7,492 bases of DNA from Propionibacteriaceae bacterium (GCA_031262845.1 JAISGZ010000210.1:1-7492), one strand, 5' to 3'; shown: positions 1-6,924, counted from the first letter of the stretch. Numbers and translations: made by a program. The notes: generated by a model from the sequence alone, not told the origin.

Positions 1-2054
1 CCGACGTTGAGGCCGAAACCGATCGTCACCAAGAGGAGGGCGGCGCTGACCGCCGTCACCTTGCCCGGTGTCAGACCGACTTCGACTGCCCGTTCGTGAG
101 CTGTCGCCAGAATCGCCAAAGCCGGCAGCAGCCAGAGCCAGAAGAAGTCCGTCTCGTAACGGCCGACGACGCCGTGGCTGATGGTCAGGACGACTGCCAG
201 GATCAGACCAACCCCGGCCATCGCTCCGATCAGCGGTTTCAGACTCGGCCGACGGCGGAATTGGGGACCGAGCAGCCCACCCACTGGCAGCAGCCAGAGC
301 AGCGGCAGGAAGACCGCACCGACTGTCCGGCTGACGGCCAGATAGCCGGTGTAACCCGGCAATGACCACGGCATATCGGCCGTCACGAAGGGGAAGACCT
401 GGTGCAAGGTCAGACCCGTGAACAGGTAAGCGAACAGACCATAAGCCGCCGTCACCACGGTGCCCGTGACTCCGCGATCGGTATAACCGGCGACGTTGGC
501 CACGGTCAACTGGTAAGTCGTACCGAACTCGGAGACCGAACCGAACCGGACCGCGTTGTAGACCATGAGAGCGCCCAGGACGACGGCGTAGGGGATGGCA
601 CAGGCCAGGACCAACCGGGCGAAATTCGGCCGCAACAAACCTGGCCAATCAATCGGCGCCGGCGGCGCTGCGATCCCGGCCACGTGGCGGCCGTGACCAT
701 CGTTCTTGCGCGGCAGATAGGGCCACAGCAGGACCGGCAGCAGCAACGATACGAACAGCAAATCAGGTCGGCAACCGACGGCCAAGGCCAGTCCGAGGGC
801 CCCGGCGCCAACCCAGCGCAGATGAACTTTGTCATTCTCAGTCGCCCGCAGCAGGGCCCACAGACCAAAGCCGACGCAGGCCGCGCCGCTCGCCAAAACC
901 ACTTCCTGGAGGCCGGGGCCGGCCATGATGTAGACCAACTGGGAACCGGCGAACAGCGCCAGCGCCCCGAGCACGTACAGGACGTACGGCAACTGCGGGA
1001 ACCAGCGCAGGACGATCCGGCGCCAGATCAGGTAGAAGAACCAGGCCGCCGCCGCCGCGGCAATGAAACCGGCCAGCGGCGTCGCCAAATGGACCCCGGT
1101 CAGTATCCGGTAGGGCAAGAACATCACAACCGCCGGGACGATGCCCTGGGCTGAGTAATACTGGCCGTCCCAGAAGGCGTAATCCCACAGGTAGATCACA
1201 CCGTGGTCGTCCCGGTAAGTCGGATCGTAGGGATACTCAGCTGACAACAGCGAAGGGTCGGGTTGGGCCAGGAGCGACACCTGTCCCTTGAAGAAAGCGT
1301 CGATCAATTGGGCGTACTCGTGGTGATCGGCCGTCAGCAACTGCCGGAAACCGGCCGCCCAACCATCAGCCCAGGACACCGACCAGACGACGGCCGCGCC
1401 CAGAGTGCCGACCATGGCCGCCACCATGACGGCGTTGCTGATCCGCTGCGAACGCGCCGCCGGATCGACCGTGACTCGCCACAACTTGCGGCTGATCAGC
1501 AGATAAGCGAAGGCCGCCAGCAACCAGAGGAGACCGAAGCGGAGCCAGTTGAAGCCCAGTGGGATGGTCTTGTTGAGGATGATCTGACGAATGCCGGCGA
1601 CCGACTGGTCGGAGTTGAATTCAACCGCCACCCGGTCGGACTGACCCATCGTCTCTAACAACAGATAGTTGTTCTGTTCGACCCCGGCGACGAGGTTGTA
1701 GGTACCGCCGTTGCGGTTGGCGGCACCCTCGTCGTCGTAGTAGATCGTGATCGGTTGTTGTTGGGCGTTGTCGTGGAACACCGGATCGATCCAGATCGTC
1801 CTCAGCTTGGTGTCGTAGCCCGTGACCTCAATCCGGCCATGGGGCTCGTACATCTCCAGCAAGCCGGAGTCATAATCCATCCGGACCCCGACCACGCCGA
1901 TATTGGCTGGCGAAGCCACGATTTCCTCACCGGCCGCGAGGGAGGTCCAATGCGGCAGGTTGAATAAGGTCAATTCCAGGATGGCCACAATGAGGCCGAG
2001 AACGGCGGCGACGACGGGAAAACCACGGTCACGAACAGCTTGAACAACACGCAC
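1..2054 (-). CDS. GT-C-type polytopic membrane glycosyltransferase-like protein, 3' end outside the window
   Basis: This is an uninterrupted minus-strand frame of 684 codons from a GTG at 2054 to the window edge; the C-terminus is missing. The GTG was chosen because an in-frame TGA lies three codons upstream and because it gives an Arg-bearing N-terminus followed by a membrane helix (about residues 12-32). Residues 40-165 are hydrophilic and beta-strand-like, consistent with an extracytoplasmic domain. A second helix (about 170-187) and then many hydrophobic segments follow. Motifs I associate from memory with large uncharacterised bacterial GT-C proteins are HHEYAQLIDAFFKGQ (244-258), YPYDP (274-278), DYAFWDGQYY (291-300), FLPYRILTG (312-320), GCRPD (427-431), RFGSVSEFG (503-511), YQLT (514-517) and GRYETDF (631-637). 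GT-C enzymes usually transfer sugars from polyprenyl-phosphate donors on the outer face of the membrane. Donor and acceptor cannot be told here, so the enzymatic role is inferred from fold-like features. The nearest neighbour, argA, suggests no function. Confidence 0.8.
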   Translation of the reverse strand, partial: MRVVQAVRDRGFPVVAAVLGLIVAILELTLFNLPHWTSLAAGEEIVASPANIGVVGVRMDYDSGLLEMYEPHGRIEVTGYDTKLRTIWIDPVFHDNAQQQPITIYYDDEGAANRNGGTYNLVAGVEQNNYLLLETMGQSDRVAVEFNSDQSVAGIRQIILNKTIPLGFNWLRFGLLWLLAAFAYLLISRKLWRVTVDPAARSQRISNAVMVAAMVGTLGAAVVWSVSWADGWAAGFRQLLTADHHEYAQLIDAFFKGQVSLLAQPDPSLLSAEYPYDPTYRDDHGVIYLWDYAFWDGQYYSAQGIVPAVVMFLPYRILTGVHLATPLAGFIAAAAAAWFFYLIWRRIVLRWFPQLPYVLYVLGALALFAGSQLVYIMAGPGLQEVVLASGAACVGFGLWALLRATENDKVHLRWVGAGALGLALAVGCRPDLLFVSLLLPVLLWPYLPRKNDGHGRHVAGIAAPPAPIDWPGLLRPNFARLVLACAIPYAVVLGALMVYNAVRFGSVSEFGTTYQLTVANVAGYTDRGVTGTVVTAAYGLFAYLFTGLTLHQVFPFVTADMPWSLPGYTGYLAVSRTVGAVFLPLLWLLPVGGLLGPQFRRRPSLKPLIGAMAGVGLILAVVLTISHGVVGRYETDFFWLWLLPALAILATAHERAVEVGLTPGKVTAVSAALLLVTIGFGLNV

Positions 2055-2062
2055 AGCCCATC

Positions 2063-2068
2063 ATCGTA
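2063..2068 (-). promoter_or_regulatory. Candidate -10 element of the GT-C gene (leaderless type)
   Basis: On the minus strand TACGAT (a TANNNT -10 hexamer) ends 8 nt before the GTG start at 2054. No purine-rich ribosome binding site stands before that GTG. A transcript starting 7-8 nt after the hexamer would begin at or next to the start codon. I see no good -35 hexamer at the usual distance. Inferred from spacing and composition only. Confidence 0.45.
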
Positions 2069-2165
2069 GTCTACGGTCACCGCTTGGCCTGGGAGCAGGC
2101 CGTGAGCTTGTCAGACCAGGAGAATCGACCGCCAGAATTGACCGCTGCCAACCGACCACCAGCGC

Positions 2166-2188
2166 GGTGGCGGGTCGTCCCAGCCACC
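2166..2188 (-). terminator. Hairpin downstream of argA, probable terminator
   Basis: GGTGGC (2166-2171) and GGG (2172-2174) pair with CCC (2179-2181) and GCCACC (2183-2188). This gives a 9-bp GC-rich stem with a TCGT loop and one bulged A (2182). It starts about 30 nt after the argA stop on the minus strand and lies before the promoter of the GT-C gene. No T-run follows, which is common for actinobacterial terminators. A competing CCACC (2156-2160) could also pair with GGTGG (2166-2170). Confidence 0.45.
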
Positions 2189-2218
2189 CTCGGCCGGGGC
2201 CGTCATCAGCTGGGAGAT

Positions 2219-2728
2219 TCAGCTGGCAGATAAGGACAACAACATCCGGATATTGCCCAGGGTATTCGGTTTCACCCGATCAAGTTCGAGAAACTCAGCC
2301 ACGCCTTCGTCGTAGGACCGCAGCATCTCGGCGAAGACGGTGGGGGAGACGGGGTTGCCGTAGAGCGGCGAGAAACCGTGTTGGGAGAAGAAGTTGACTT
2401 CGAAGGTCAGGCAGAACAGCCGGCTCAAGCCGAGTTGCCGGCCGCTGGCGATCAACTGGTCCACCAAAGCCGAGCCGATACCCAAGCCACGGGCCTGTTC
2501 GGCGACCGCCAAGGTCCGAATTTCGCCGAGATCTTCCCAAAAGACGTGGAGGGCACCACAGCCGACGACCTGGCCGTCGTATTCGGCGACCTGGAATTGT
2601 TGCAGCCCTTCGTAGTAAGCCACCGGCGGTTTGGCGACCAGGATGTGCTGCTCGACATACGGCCGGGTGATTTCCCGGATGACACTGACATCAGCCGCTA
2701 CGGCTGGCCGGATCCGGACCTCACTCAC
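2219..2728 (-). CDS. argA: Amino-acid N-acetyltransferase (N-acetylglutamate synthase, short GNAT type)
   Basis: The 169-residue product is a single GNAT domain. It acetylates L-glutamate (or L-glutamine, as reported for M. tuberculosis Rv2747) with acetyl-CoA, the first step of arginine synthesis, in the cytoplasm. Residues VGCGALHVFWEDLGEIRTLAV (55-75), LTFEVNFFSQHGF (107-119), SYDEGVAEFL (138-147) and VKPNTLGNIRMLL (152-164) closely match Rv2747 as I remember it. The acetyl-CoA pyrophosphate loop is Q78-x-x-G81-x-G83. The GTG at 2728 was chosen because the GNAT domain begins at once after it (VRIRPA). An in-frame ATG at 2776 would add 16 residues with no family match and has no ribosome binding site. 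The short form lacks the amino-acid-kinase domain of E. coli-type ArgA. No other arginine gene lies in the window. It is divergent from the YbjN-like gene and followed by a terminator-like hairpin, so it is probably monocistronic. Confidence 0.9.
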   Translation of the reverse strand: MSEVRIRPAVAADVSVIREITRPYVEQHILVAKPPVAYYEGLQQFQVAEYDGQVVGCGALHVFWEDLGEIRTLAVAEQARGLGIGSALVDQLIASGRQLGLSRLFCLTFEVNFFSQHGFSPLYGNPVSPTVFAEMLRSYDEGVAEFLELDRVKPNTLGNIRMLLSLSAS

Positions 2729-2735
2729 GCCGACC

Positions 2736-2741
2736 AGAGTA
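2736..2741 (-). promoter_or_regulatory. Candidate -10 element of argA (leaderless type)
   Basis: TACTCT on the minus strand is separated by exactly 7 nt from the GTG at 2728, and no Shine-Dalgarno sequence precedes that GTG. This spacing would put the transcription start at the start codon. The best -35 is weak (GTGTCG at 2760-2765, 18-nt spacer, three matches to TTGACA). The element also supports the GTG over the upstream ATG. Confidence 0.5.
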
Positions 2742-2789
2742 GTGGACCTGACCACCAGCCGACACCGCAACAACATTGAGGACCAGTAG

Positions 2790-2818
2790 GCCGTGCCAGG
2801 CCGACTGAGCCGTGCTAG
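2790..2818. repeat. Short direct repeat GCCGTGCNAG across the YbjN-like promoter
   Basis: GCCGTGCCAG (2790-2799) and GCCGTGCTAG (2809-2818) match at 9 of 10 positions and start 19 nt apart. The first covers the candidate -35 and the second overlaps the -10. This could be a regulator site bound on one helix face, or chance in GC-rich DNA. Confidence 0.25.
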
Positions 2819-2821
2819 CGT
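2793..2821 (+). promoter_or_regulatory. Candidate promoter of the YbjN-like gene and its operon
   Basis: GTGCCA (2793-2798, four matches to TTGACA) is followed by a 17-nt spacer and TAGCGT (2816-2821). An extended -10 TG sits at 2813-2814. The hexamer ends exactly 7 nt before the ATG at 2829, and no Shine-Dalgarno sequence lies between, so a leaderless mRNA is likely. This is the best-formed promoter in the window by eye. Confidence 0.55.
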
Positions 2822-2828
2822 GGCGCCG

Positions 2829-3782
2829 ATGAGTCCTTATCGTGACTTCGATCTCGACCGCAGCACGGAACAGTCCTGGGGTGGATTTAGCGCGCGCTTG
2901 GCCGAAGTCTTGTCGATGATGGATGCGACCGAACCACTGACGTTGTCGACCCATGATGGCGACCAGGATTTGGCCGGTTACGTGAAATTCATCGCCTCCG
3001 ACCGGGAACACCTGATGGCCCTGATCCCGGGCAACACGCTCTTGCCGGACGATCACCAGTTGGCGCCCAGCCAGGTCGAAGCGCTGCTGGCGGCCGGCTG
3101 GCAACAACCCAACCCGACGGCCAGCGATGAGACCGCCGATCACCTCTGGCGGTGTGGCAGCCAGGCCCAATCCAGTGCCCTGGCCGACCAGGCCACCGAG
3201 GCCTTACGTGACATCTTCGGCGTCCACCATCCGGTCTTCTTGGCCACCGATGTCCTAGCTGAGATTCTCCAAACCGACGGACCGCCCGGCGACAGCCTCA
3301 ACCCGGTCCTGGAGTCAATCGCCGATGTCCGCTTGGCCGATCTGTTGGCCGATATCCATGCCATCATGCCGAGCAACGCCAGCCATTTGCGTCACTTGGT
3401 CGAGCGGGTGCTGACCCAGATGCCGGAGATCACGCCGATGCAGGACGCCGACGGCGATTTCGCGATCCGGGTCGGTTCGGCCATGATCTTCGTCCGCGTG
3501 CCGGCCGATGGCCTCGAAATTCTTGTCTTCGCCCCGGTTGTCCACGACGTCGACGGCCGATCGCGGGCGACGGAAATTCTCAACGACATCAACTCACACT
3601 CCCGCTGGGTCCGCTTCGCCCTGCTCCGCGACCGGGTGTTCGTCATGATGTCGATCCTGGCCCGGCCCTTTGTCAGCGCTCACCTCCGCCAAGCGATCGC
3701 CGAAGTCGGCAAGGTGGCGGACGGGGTCGATGACCTCTTGGCCCAGAGCCTGCACGGCCGAACGACTTTCTCGAGTGAATGA
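2829..3782 (+). CDS. YbjN / TY-Chap-like putative peptide-binding chaperone
   Basis: The product is 317 residues, cytoplasmic, acidic, with no signal peptide or membrane segment. The N-terminal part (about 1-95) resembles the N-terminal domain of actinobacterial proteins annotated as T3SS/YbjN-type peptide-binding chaperones (TY-Chap), with DQDLAGYVKFIA and LAPSQVEALLAAGWQQP. A central helical linker follows. The C-terminal part (about 190-300) has the YbjN pattern of beta strands (GDFAIRVGSAMIFVRV from residue 209) followed by a helical end. The biochemical role of these proteins is not established; peptide binding is inferred from fold resemblance to secretion chaperones. The ATG at 2829 was chosen over a GTG at 2793 because a -10 element lies 7 nt before it and the GTG falls inside the promoter. 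The universal stress gene starts 48 nt downstream on the same strand, so the two are probably cotranscribed. I recognise the family class, not an exact function. Confidence 0.7.
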   Translation: MSPYRDFDLDRSTEQSWGGFSARLAEVLSMMDATEPLTLSTHDGDQDLAGYVKFIASDREHLMALIPGNTLLPDDHQLAPSQVEALLAAGWQQPNPTASDETADHLWRCGSQAQSSALADQATEALRDIFGVHHPVFLATDVLAEILQTDGPPGDSLNPVLESIADVRLADLLADIHAIMPSNASHLRHLVERVLTQMPEITPMQDADGDFAIRVGSAMIFVRVPADGLEILVFAPVVHDVDGRSRATEILNDINSHSRWVRFALLRDRVFVMMSILARPFVSAHLRQAIAEVGKVADGVDDLLAQSLHGRTTFSSE

Positions 3783-3816
3783 CGAGAACCGCAAGCCAGC
3801 GTCAAGTGGCCTGCTA

Positions 3817-3825
3817 GAAGGAGAG
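3817..3825 (+). promoter_or_regulatory. Strong ribosome binding site of the universal stress protein gene
   Basis: GAAGGAGAG lies before the ATG at 3831, with 7 nt between its AAGGAG core (3818-3823) and the start. It fixes the start of this gene and is the best Shine-Dalgarno sequence in the window. The upstream genes with leaderless-type promoters lack one, which fits an internal operon gene. Confidence 0.75.
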
Positions 3826-3830
3826 AGACG

Positions 3831-4694
3831 ATGACTGACCAGGACCAAAGCAACCGGGTGTTAGTCGGTGTCGATGGTTCCGAAGACGGTTTACGGGCTG
3901 TTCGCTACGGCGTCAACCGGATTCATCGGACGGGCGGTGACTTGTGGCTGGTCAACGCCCTCGACGACGGCGTCGTGGCCGGCGGCTGGGGTGTGATTTA
4001 CGACCCCACAGTGCTCGAACAAGCCGGCCGCAAAGCCATCAGCCAAGCCACCGAGACCGCCCGTGACCTGGGGCTGGCGCCGGAACGGATTCACACCGAC
4101 GTCTTGGTCGGCCATCCGGCGGTGATTCTCGAAGAACTCAGCCAGTCGGCCGAGTCGATGATCCTCGGCCGCCGTTCGGCCACCGGTTTGGAACGGATGT
4201 TCGTCGGCTCGACCAGCACCTCGCTGGCGGCCACTGCGGCCTGCCCCTTGATCGTCATCTCGGCGGCCTCGAACCCCGGCTCAACCACCGGCCACCACCA
4301 AATCGCGGTCGCCGTCGGCCGGGGCCGCAGTGACAAGGCCTTGCGCTGGGGCTGCGAAGAAGCCCGCGGTCGCCAAGCCGAACTGACCGTGATTCACGTC
4401 CTCTCCCCGTCGGAGGTCCGCGCTGGCGCCAAAACCGCCGCCGGGGACCAGCCGGATCAGTTCCAGCAGGCCCTTGAGGACTACCTCAAGCCGTTGCGGG
4501 AAGACAATCCCGACGTCACGATCAAGGCCCAGTCGGTGGTCGGAGACCGATCCGATCGGCTACTCGATCTATCGGCCCGGCTCGACTTGCTGGTGCTGGG
4601 GGTCCGGCCTCGTCCGATCACTGGCATCGCCTTGGGTGGCACGGTCCGGGCGGTCATGGCTCACGCCCTCTGCCCGGTGGCCTTGATCAAGTAA
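3831..4694 (+). CDS. Universal stress protein with two tandem UspA domains
   Basis: The product is 287 residues made of two UspA-like halves (about 8-145 and 156-287), the usual size for actinobacterial tandem Usp proteins. The first half opens with VLVGVDGSEDG (10-20) and carries a nucleotide loop G113-RR-S116 then G126-S127. The family pattern is G-2x-G-9x-G(S/T), so the second Gly is Ser here. The second half opens with IAVAVGRGRSD (158-168), lacking the usual Asp of VDGS, and has G257-VR-P260 then G270-T271, again missing the middle Gly. ATP binding is therefore plausible but weakened, mostly in the second half. Such proteins act in the cytoplasm during stress or dormancy through mechanisms that are rarely defined. 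It lies 48 nt after the YbjN-like gene and 11 nt before the phosphodiesterase gene, which suggests one operon. Confidence 0.9.
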   Translation: MTDQDQSNRVLVGVDGSEDGLRAVRYGVNRIHRTGGDLWLVNALDDGVVAGGWGVIYDPTVLEQAGRKAISQATETARDLGLAPERIHTDVLVGHPAVILEELSQSAESMILGRRSATGLERMFVGSTSTSLAATAACPLIVISAASNPGSTTGHHQIAVAVGRGRSDKALRWGCEEARGRQAELTVIHVLSPSEVRAGAKTAAGDQPDQFQQALEDYLKPLREDNPDVTIKAQSVVGDRSDRLLDLSARLDLLVLGVRPRPITGIALGGTVRAVMAHALCPVALIK

Positions 4695-4705
4695 GGCTGA
4701 TCACC

Positions 4706-5827
4706 GTGACTATCTCCTCCCGTACCGCCAGCCCCGGATTGACCGATGTTTTACCGGCGGTGGCGTCCCACTTGGGTGTGCCGGCGCTGACCGACCGTCT
4801 GGGTCTGCCAGCGGCTCAGCGCTATGTCGTGTTCATGGTCGACGGCTTGGGCTGGGAACCGCTCTTGGGTGTCTTATCGGAATTGCCTCACCTGGCCGAT
4901 CTGATGGACACCGCCCAACAAATCGACACCGTCATCCCGTCGACCACGGCCGCCGCCCTGGTCAGTTTCGGCACCGGCCTGCCACCAGGTCAGCATGGCT
5001 TTATCGGCTACCGCTTCTGGGATCCCGAATTGGCCAAATACGTGGCGCCACTCAATTGGGACCCCCACCGTCAACCCGATTACTACCAGCCTCAGCCGAC
5101 CATCTTGGAACGGATCGGGCGGACCGACGCCAGTGTCACGGCCGTCATTCCGCCGGATCAGGTGACCTCGGGCTTCAGCCGGGCGGCCCTACGCGGCGCC
5201 CAGCCGATTGGGGTGGCGAACGACGACCTGGCTGAGTGGGTCCACCAAGTCGTGGCCGCTACTCAACTAAGCCCCCGTAGTCTCGTCTACACCTACGATT
5301 TTCGGCTCGACCAGGCTGGTCACGGCTACGGTGTGGCCAGTCAAGAGTGGCTCGACCAAGCCCGCCAACTCGATCACCGGGTCGGCCTGTTACGGGCCGG
5401 GTTGGGCTCCGACACCGTGCTGCTCATCACCGGCGATCACGGCATGGTCGACGTGCCACCCCAGCGCCACTGTCGGATTGAACAAACCCCGGAATTGGCG
5501 GCTGGGTTGGACCGGGTGGCGGGCGAAGCTCGGTTCCGTCATCTCTACACCAGCCAGCCCGACTTAGTCGCCGCCCGCTGGCGGGATTACGTCGGCGAGC
5601 GAGCCGAGGTCAAGTTGAAGGCGGAGGCGATCGCGGACGGCTGGTTCGGGCCGGTGGCGGCCCAGGCGGAGGCCCGCTTGGGTGATGTCATGGTGGCGGC
5701 CACGGGGAACTGGGCTTTCATCACCCGGCACGCCAAATTCGAGGCCGGCATGGTCGGGATGCACGGTTCTATCACCAGCCGGGAAATGCGCCTACCGCTG
5801 TTCATCAGCCACGGGTCAGCTGACTAG
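4706..5827 (+). CDS. Nucleotide pyrophosphatase/phosphodiesterase-like protein, alkaline phosphatase superfamily
   Basis: The product is 373 residues with the full set of binuclear metal ligands of type I phosphodiesterases/NPP enzymes. These are D46 in FMVDGLG, the nucleophile region PSTTA (78-82, Thr80 or Thr81), D202 and H206 in DQAGHGYG, D244 and H245 in TGDHGM, and H353 in GMHGS. GTGLPPGQHGFIGY (89-102) is also typical of this actinobacterial subgroup. It should hydrolyse a phosphodiester or pyrophosphate bond; the substrate is unknown. No signal peptide is visible, so the protein appears cytoplasmic, unlike secreted alkaline phosphatases. The GTG at 4706 has a weak AAGG 9 nt before it and lies 11 nt after the universal stress gene stop, so it is probably translated from the same mRNA. 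It ends convergently with sepH. Confidence 0.88.
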   Translation: MTISSRTASPGLTDVLPAVASHLGVPALTDRLGLPAAQRYVVFMVDGLGWEPLLGVLSELPHLADLMDTAQQIDTVIPSTTAAALVSFGTGLPPGQHGFIGYRFWDPELAKYVAPLNWDPHRQPDYYQPQPTILERIGRTDASVTAVIPPDQVTSGFSRAALRGAQPIGVANDDLAEWVHQVVAATQLSPRSLVYTYDFRLDQAGHGYGVASQEWLDQARQLDHRVGLLRAGLGSDTVLLITGDHGMVDVPPQRHCRIEQTPELAAGLDRVAGEARFRHLYTSQPDLVAARWRDYVGERAEVKLKAEAIADGWFGPVAAQAEARLGDVMVAATGNWAFITRHAKFEAGMVGMHGSITSREMRLPLFISHGSAD

Positions 5828-5857
5828 AACCACGCCATGAGGACCCACCCGGGCCGC

Positions 5858-5871
5858 GAAAACGGATTTTC
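5858..5871 (+). terminator. Weak AT-rich hairpin after the phosphodiesterase gene
   Basis: GAAAA (5858-5862) pairs with TTTTC (5867-5871) around a CGGA loop, about 30 nt after the stop codon. The T-rich arm makes it resemble a small intrinsic terminator, but the stem is only 5 bp and AT-rich. It is the only candidate for the plus-strand operon other than the hairpin at 5915-5928. Confidence 0.25.
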
Positions 5872-5914
5872 CTCGAAGTGACAATTCTTAGAAGCGGCAG
5901 GTCTTAGACGAGAC

Positions 5915-5928
5915 AGGGCGCTAGCCCT
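5915..5928. terminator. Hairpin overlapping the sepH stop codon, possible bidirectional terminator
   Basis: AGGGC (5915-5919) pairs with GCCCT (5924-5928) around GCTA. The sepH stop codon (TAG on the minus strand, 5927-5929) lies partly in the stem. On the minus strand the stem is followed by a partly T-rich stretch (GTCTCGTCT). The position between two convergent genes fits a shared terminator, but the 5-bp stem is short. Confidence 0.35.
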
Positions 5929-6892
5929 AACTGGCTTGGGGCGGTCCGCCAAACATAATCTCGTCCCAACTGGGCACGCTGGCGCGCGATCTTTTGGCGC
6001 GCCGCCGTGACGGTGGCGGCGCCAACGGCACCACCTTGTCATCGTCGTCAGTGGCTGGTTCGACTTCGACGGTCGCGGCCGGGGAGGCCGAGCGGGGCGG
6101 GGCGGTGGGGCTGCTGGCGGTTCGGGGATGAGCCTGATCGGCCAGGTCAAGGCCAGGTAGGGGCTCGCGCAGACCCCGGTAGATTTTGACCGAGTCCTCG
6201 TCGATGACGGAGATCATGTCGTAGAGCGTGTCCAAACTGGAACGATGGTGGGGCGCCAGACTGTCTTCGGCGTCGGTGAAATCCACGATCGGCGACCAGT
6301 CATCGGCATCCGGTTGGTTATCGTCTTCGAGCCAGAACGGCGCCGGACCGAGTTCATCACCAAAGTGGTCGATCGGTCGGGGAGTGGGCACCGATTGGGG
6401 CTCATCCAAATCAATTGTCGGCTCGGTGTCGTCGACCACCCAACGCCGGGGACCGGGTCGGGCCGTCGCCACCGGCGTAACCTCACCGATCAGCCAGCGG
6501 GCGGCCTCATCATCGGCCAGCGAAAACTTACCTTGGTGATCGAAGACGAAACGGGCGACGTGTTTGACGTCGTCCAGGCTGTAGGTCGCCACCGCCACCC
6601 AGCGGCCATCGGACCGCCGCCAGGCGTCCCATTCAACGCTGTCGATGTCGAGCCCCTGGGCCACCAGCCGCTCCGCCACGACCTGACGCAGACCGCGGTG
6701 AGAAGCGGTTTCACCGGCCCGGCGAATCGGCGAGGCCAAGGCCAAGGCGGCGATATGTTCCCGTTCGGCCAGCACCGGCGCGGCAAAAGCTTCGACTCGC
6801 TCAGCGCTCATTCCCGCAACCGCGAGGACATCCTCGACGGATTGGCCGGAGCGAATCCGCATCTGGATTTCGCGTGGCGTCAGAGCTTCCAT
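5927..6892 (-). CDS. sepH: Cell division protein SepH (DUF3071), short N-terminal form
   Basis: The product is 321 residues. SepH is an actinobacterial FtsZ-binding protein that promotes FtsZ assembly at division sites, as shown in Streptomyces and Mycobacterium. Residues 1-47 (MEALTPREIQMRIRSG, then a helix-turn-helix-like stretch and APVLAERE) match the DUF3071 core. WDAWRRSDGRWVAVATY (from the ORF's W-x-x-W-R-R segment) and DDEAARWLIGEV match its second half. A long acidic, Pro-rich, probably disordered linker follows. The end has basic SRRRAKR and the conserved tail VPSWDEIMFGG (306-316). The Streptomyces protein, as I remember it, has roughly 50 more residues before the core; these are absent here and I could not find them in other frames upstream. 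The ATG at 6892 has GGGAG 9 nt before it. A GTG (6922) and a TTG (6934) in frame are alternatives. It converges with the phosphodiesterase gene and diverges from DUF4193. Confidence 0.87.
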   Translation of the reverse strand: MEALTPREIQMRIRSGQSVEDVLAVAGMSAERVEAFAAPVLAEREHIAALALASPIRRAGETASHRGLRQVVAERLVAQGLDIDSVEWDAWRRSDGRWVAVATYSLDDVKHVARFVFDHQGKFSLADDEAARWLIGEVTPVATARPGPRRWVVDDTEPTIDLDEPQSVPTPRPIDHFGDELGPAPFWLEDDNQPDADDWSPIVDFTDAEDSLAPHHRSSLDTLYDMISVIDEDSVKIYRGLREPLPGLDLADQAHPRTASSPTAPPRSASPAATVEVEPATDDDDKVVPLAPPPSRRRAKRSRASVPSWDEIMFGGPPQAS

Positions 6893-6924
6893 TACCTGCA
6901 ACTCCCGGGTAAACGATGACACAT
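6892..6924 (-). CDS. Possible 10-codon leader ORF ending at the sepH start
   Basis: On the minus strand an ATG at 6924 opens a 10-codon frame (MCHRLPGSCR). Its TAA overlaps the sepH ATG by one base (TAATG), an arrangement typical of translational coupling. The ATG stands 8 nt after a TAGGTT hexamer, so it could be read from a leaderless mRNA. It may equally be chance, because sepH itself could start from the overlapping GTG at 6922. Confidence 0.2.
   Translation of the reverse strand: MCHRLPGSCR

Noticed and set aside
402..1154. A 250-codon open frame on the plus strand, rich in Gln, Arg and Asp.
   Set aside because: It lies antisense to the GT-C gene, whose minus-strand frame is open throughout and gives coherent membrane segments. 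The Gln/Arg-rich translation is a typical shadow of GC-rich coding DNA.
2191..2202. CGGCCGGGGCCG palindrome just after argA.
   Set aside because: The loop would be only 2 nt and the stem 5 bp. The adjacent 9-bp hairpin at 2166-2188 is a better terminator candidate.
2378..2779. A 133-codon plus-strand open frame opposite argA.
   Set aside because: argA on the minus strand matches the Rv2747 family over its whole length; the plus frame is a shadow.
5886..5908. Two copies of TCTTAGA (5886-5892 and 5902-5908) in the convergent gap.
   Set aside because: Seven bases are too short to support a repeat or operator in a 99-nt gap between gene ends, and there is no promoter nearby.
6245..6919. A 224-codon plus-strand open frame opposite sepH.
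   Set aside because: The minus strand encodes recognisable SepH with a conserved core and tail. The antisense product has no domain-like features and is explained by codon bias.
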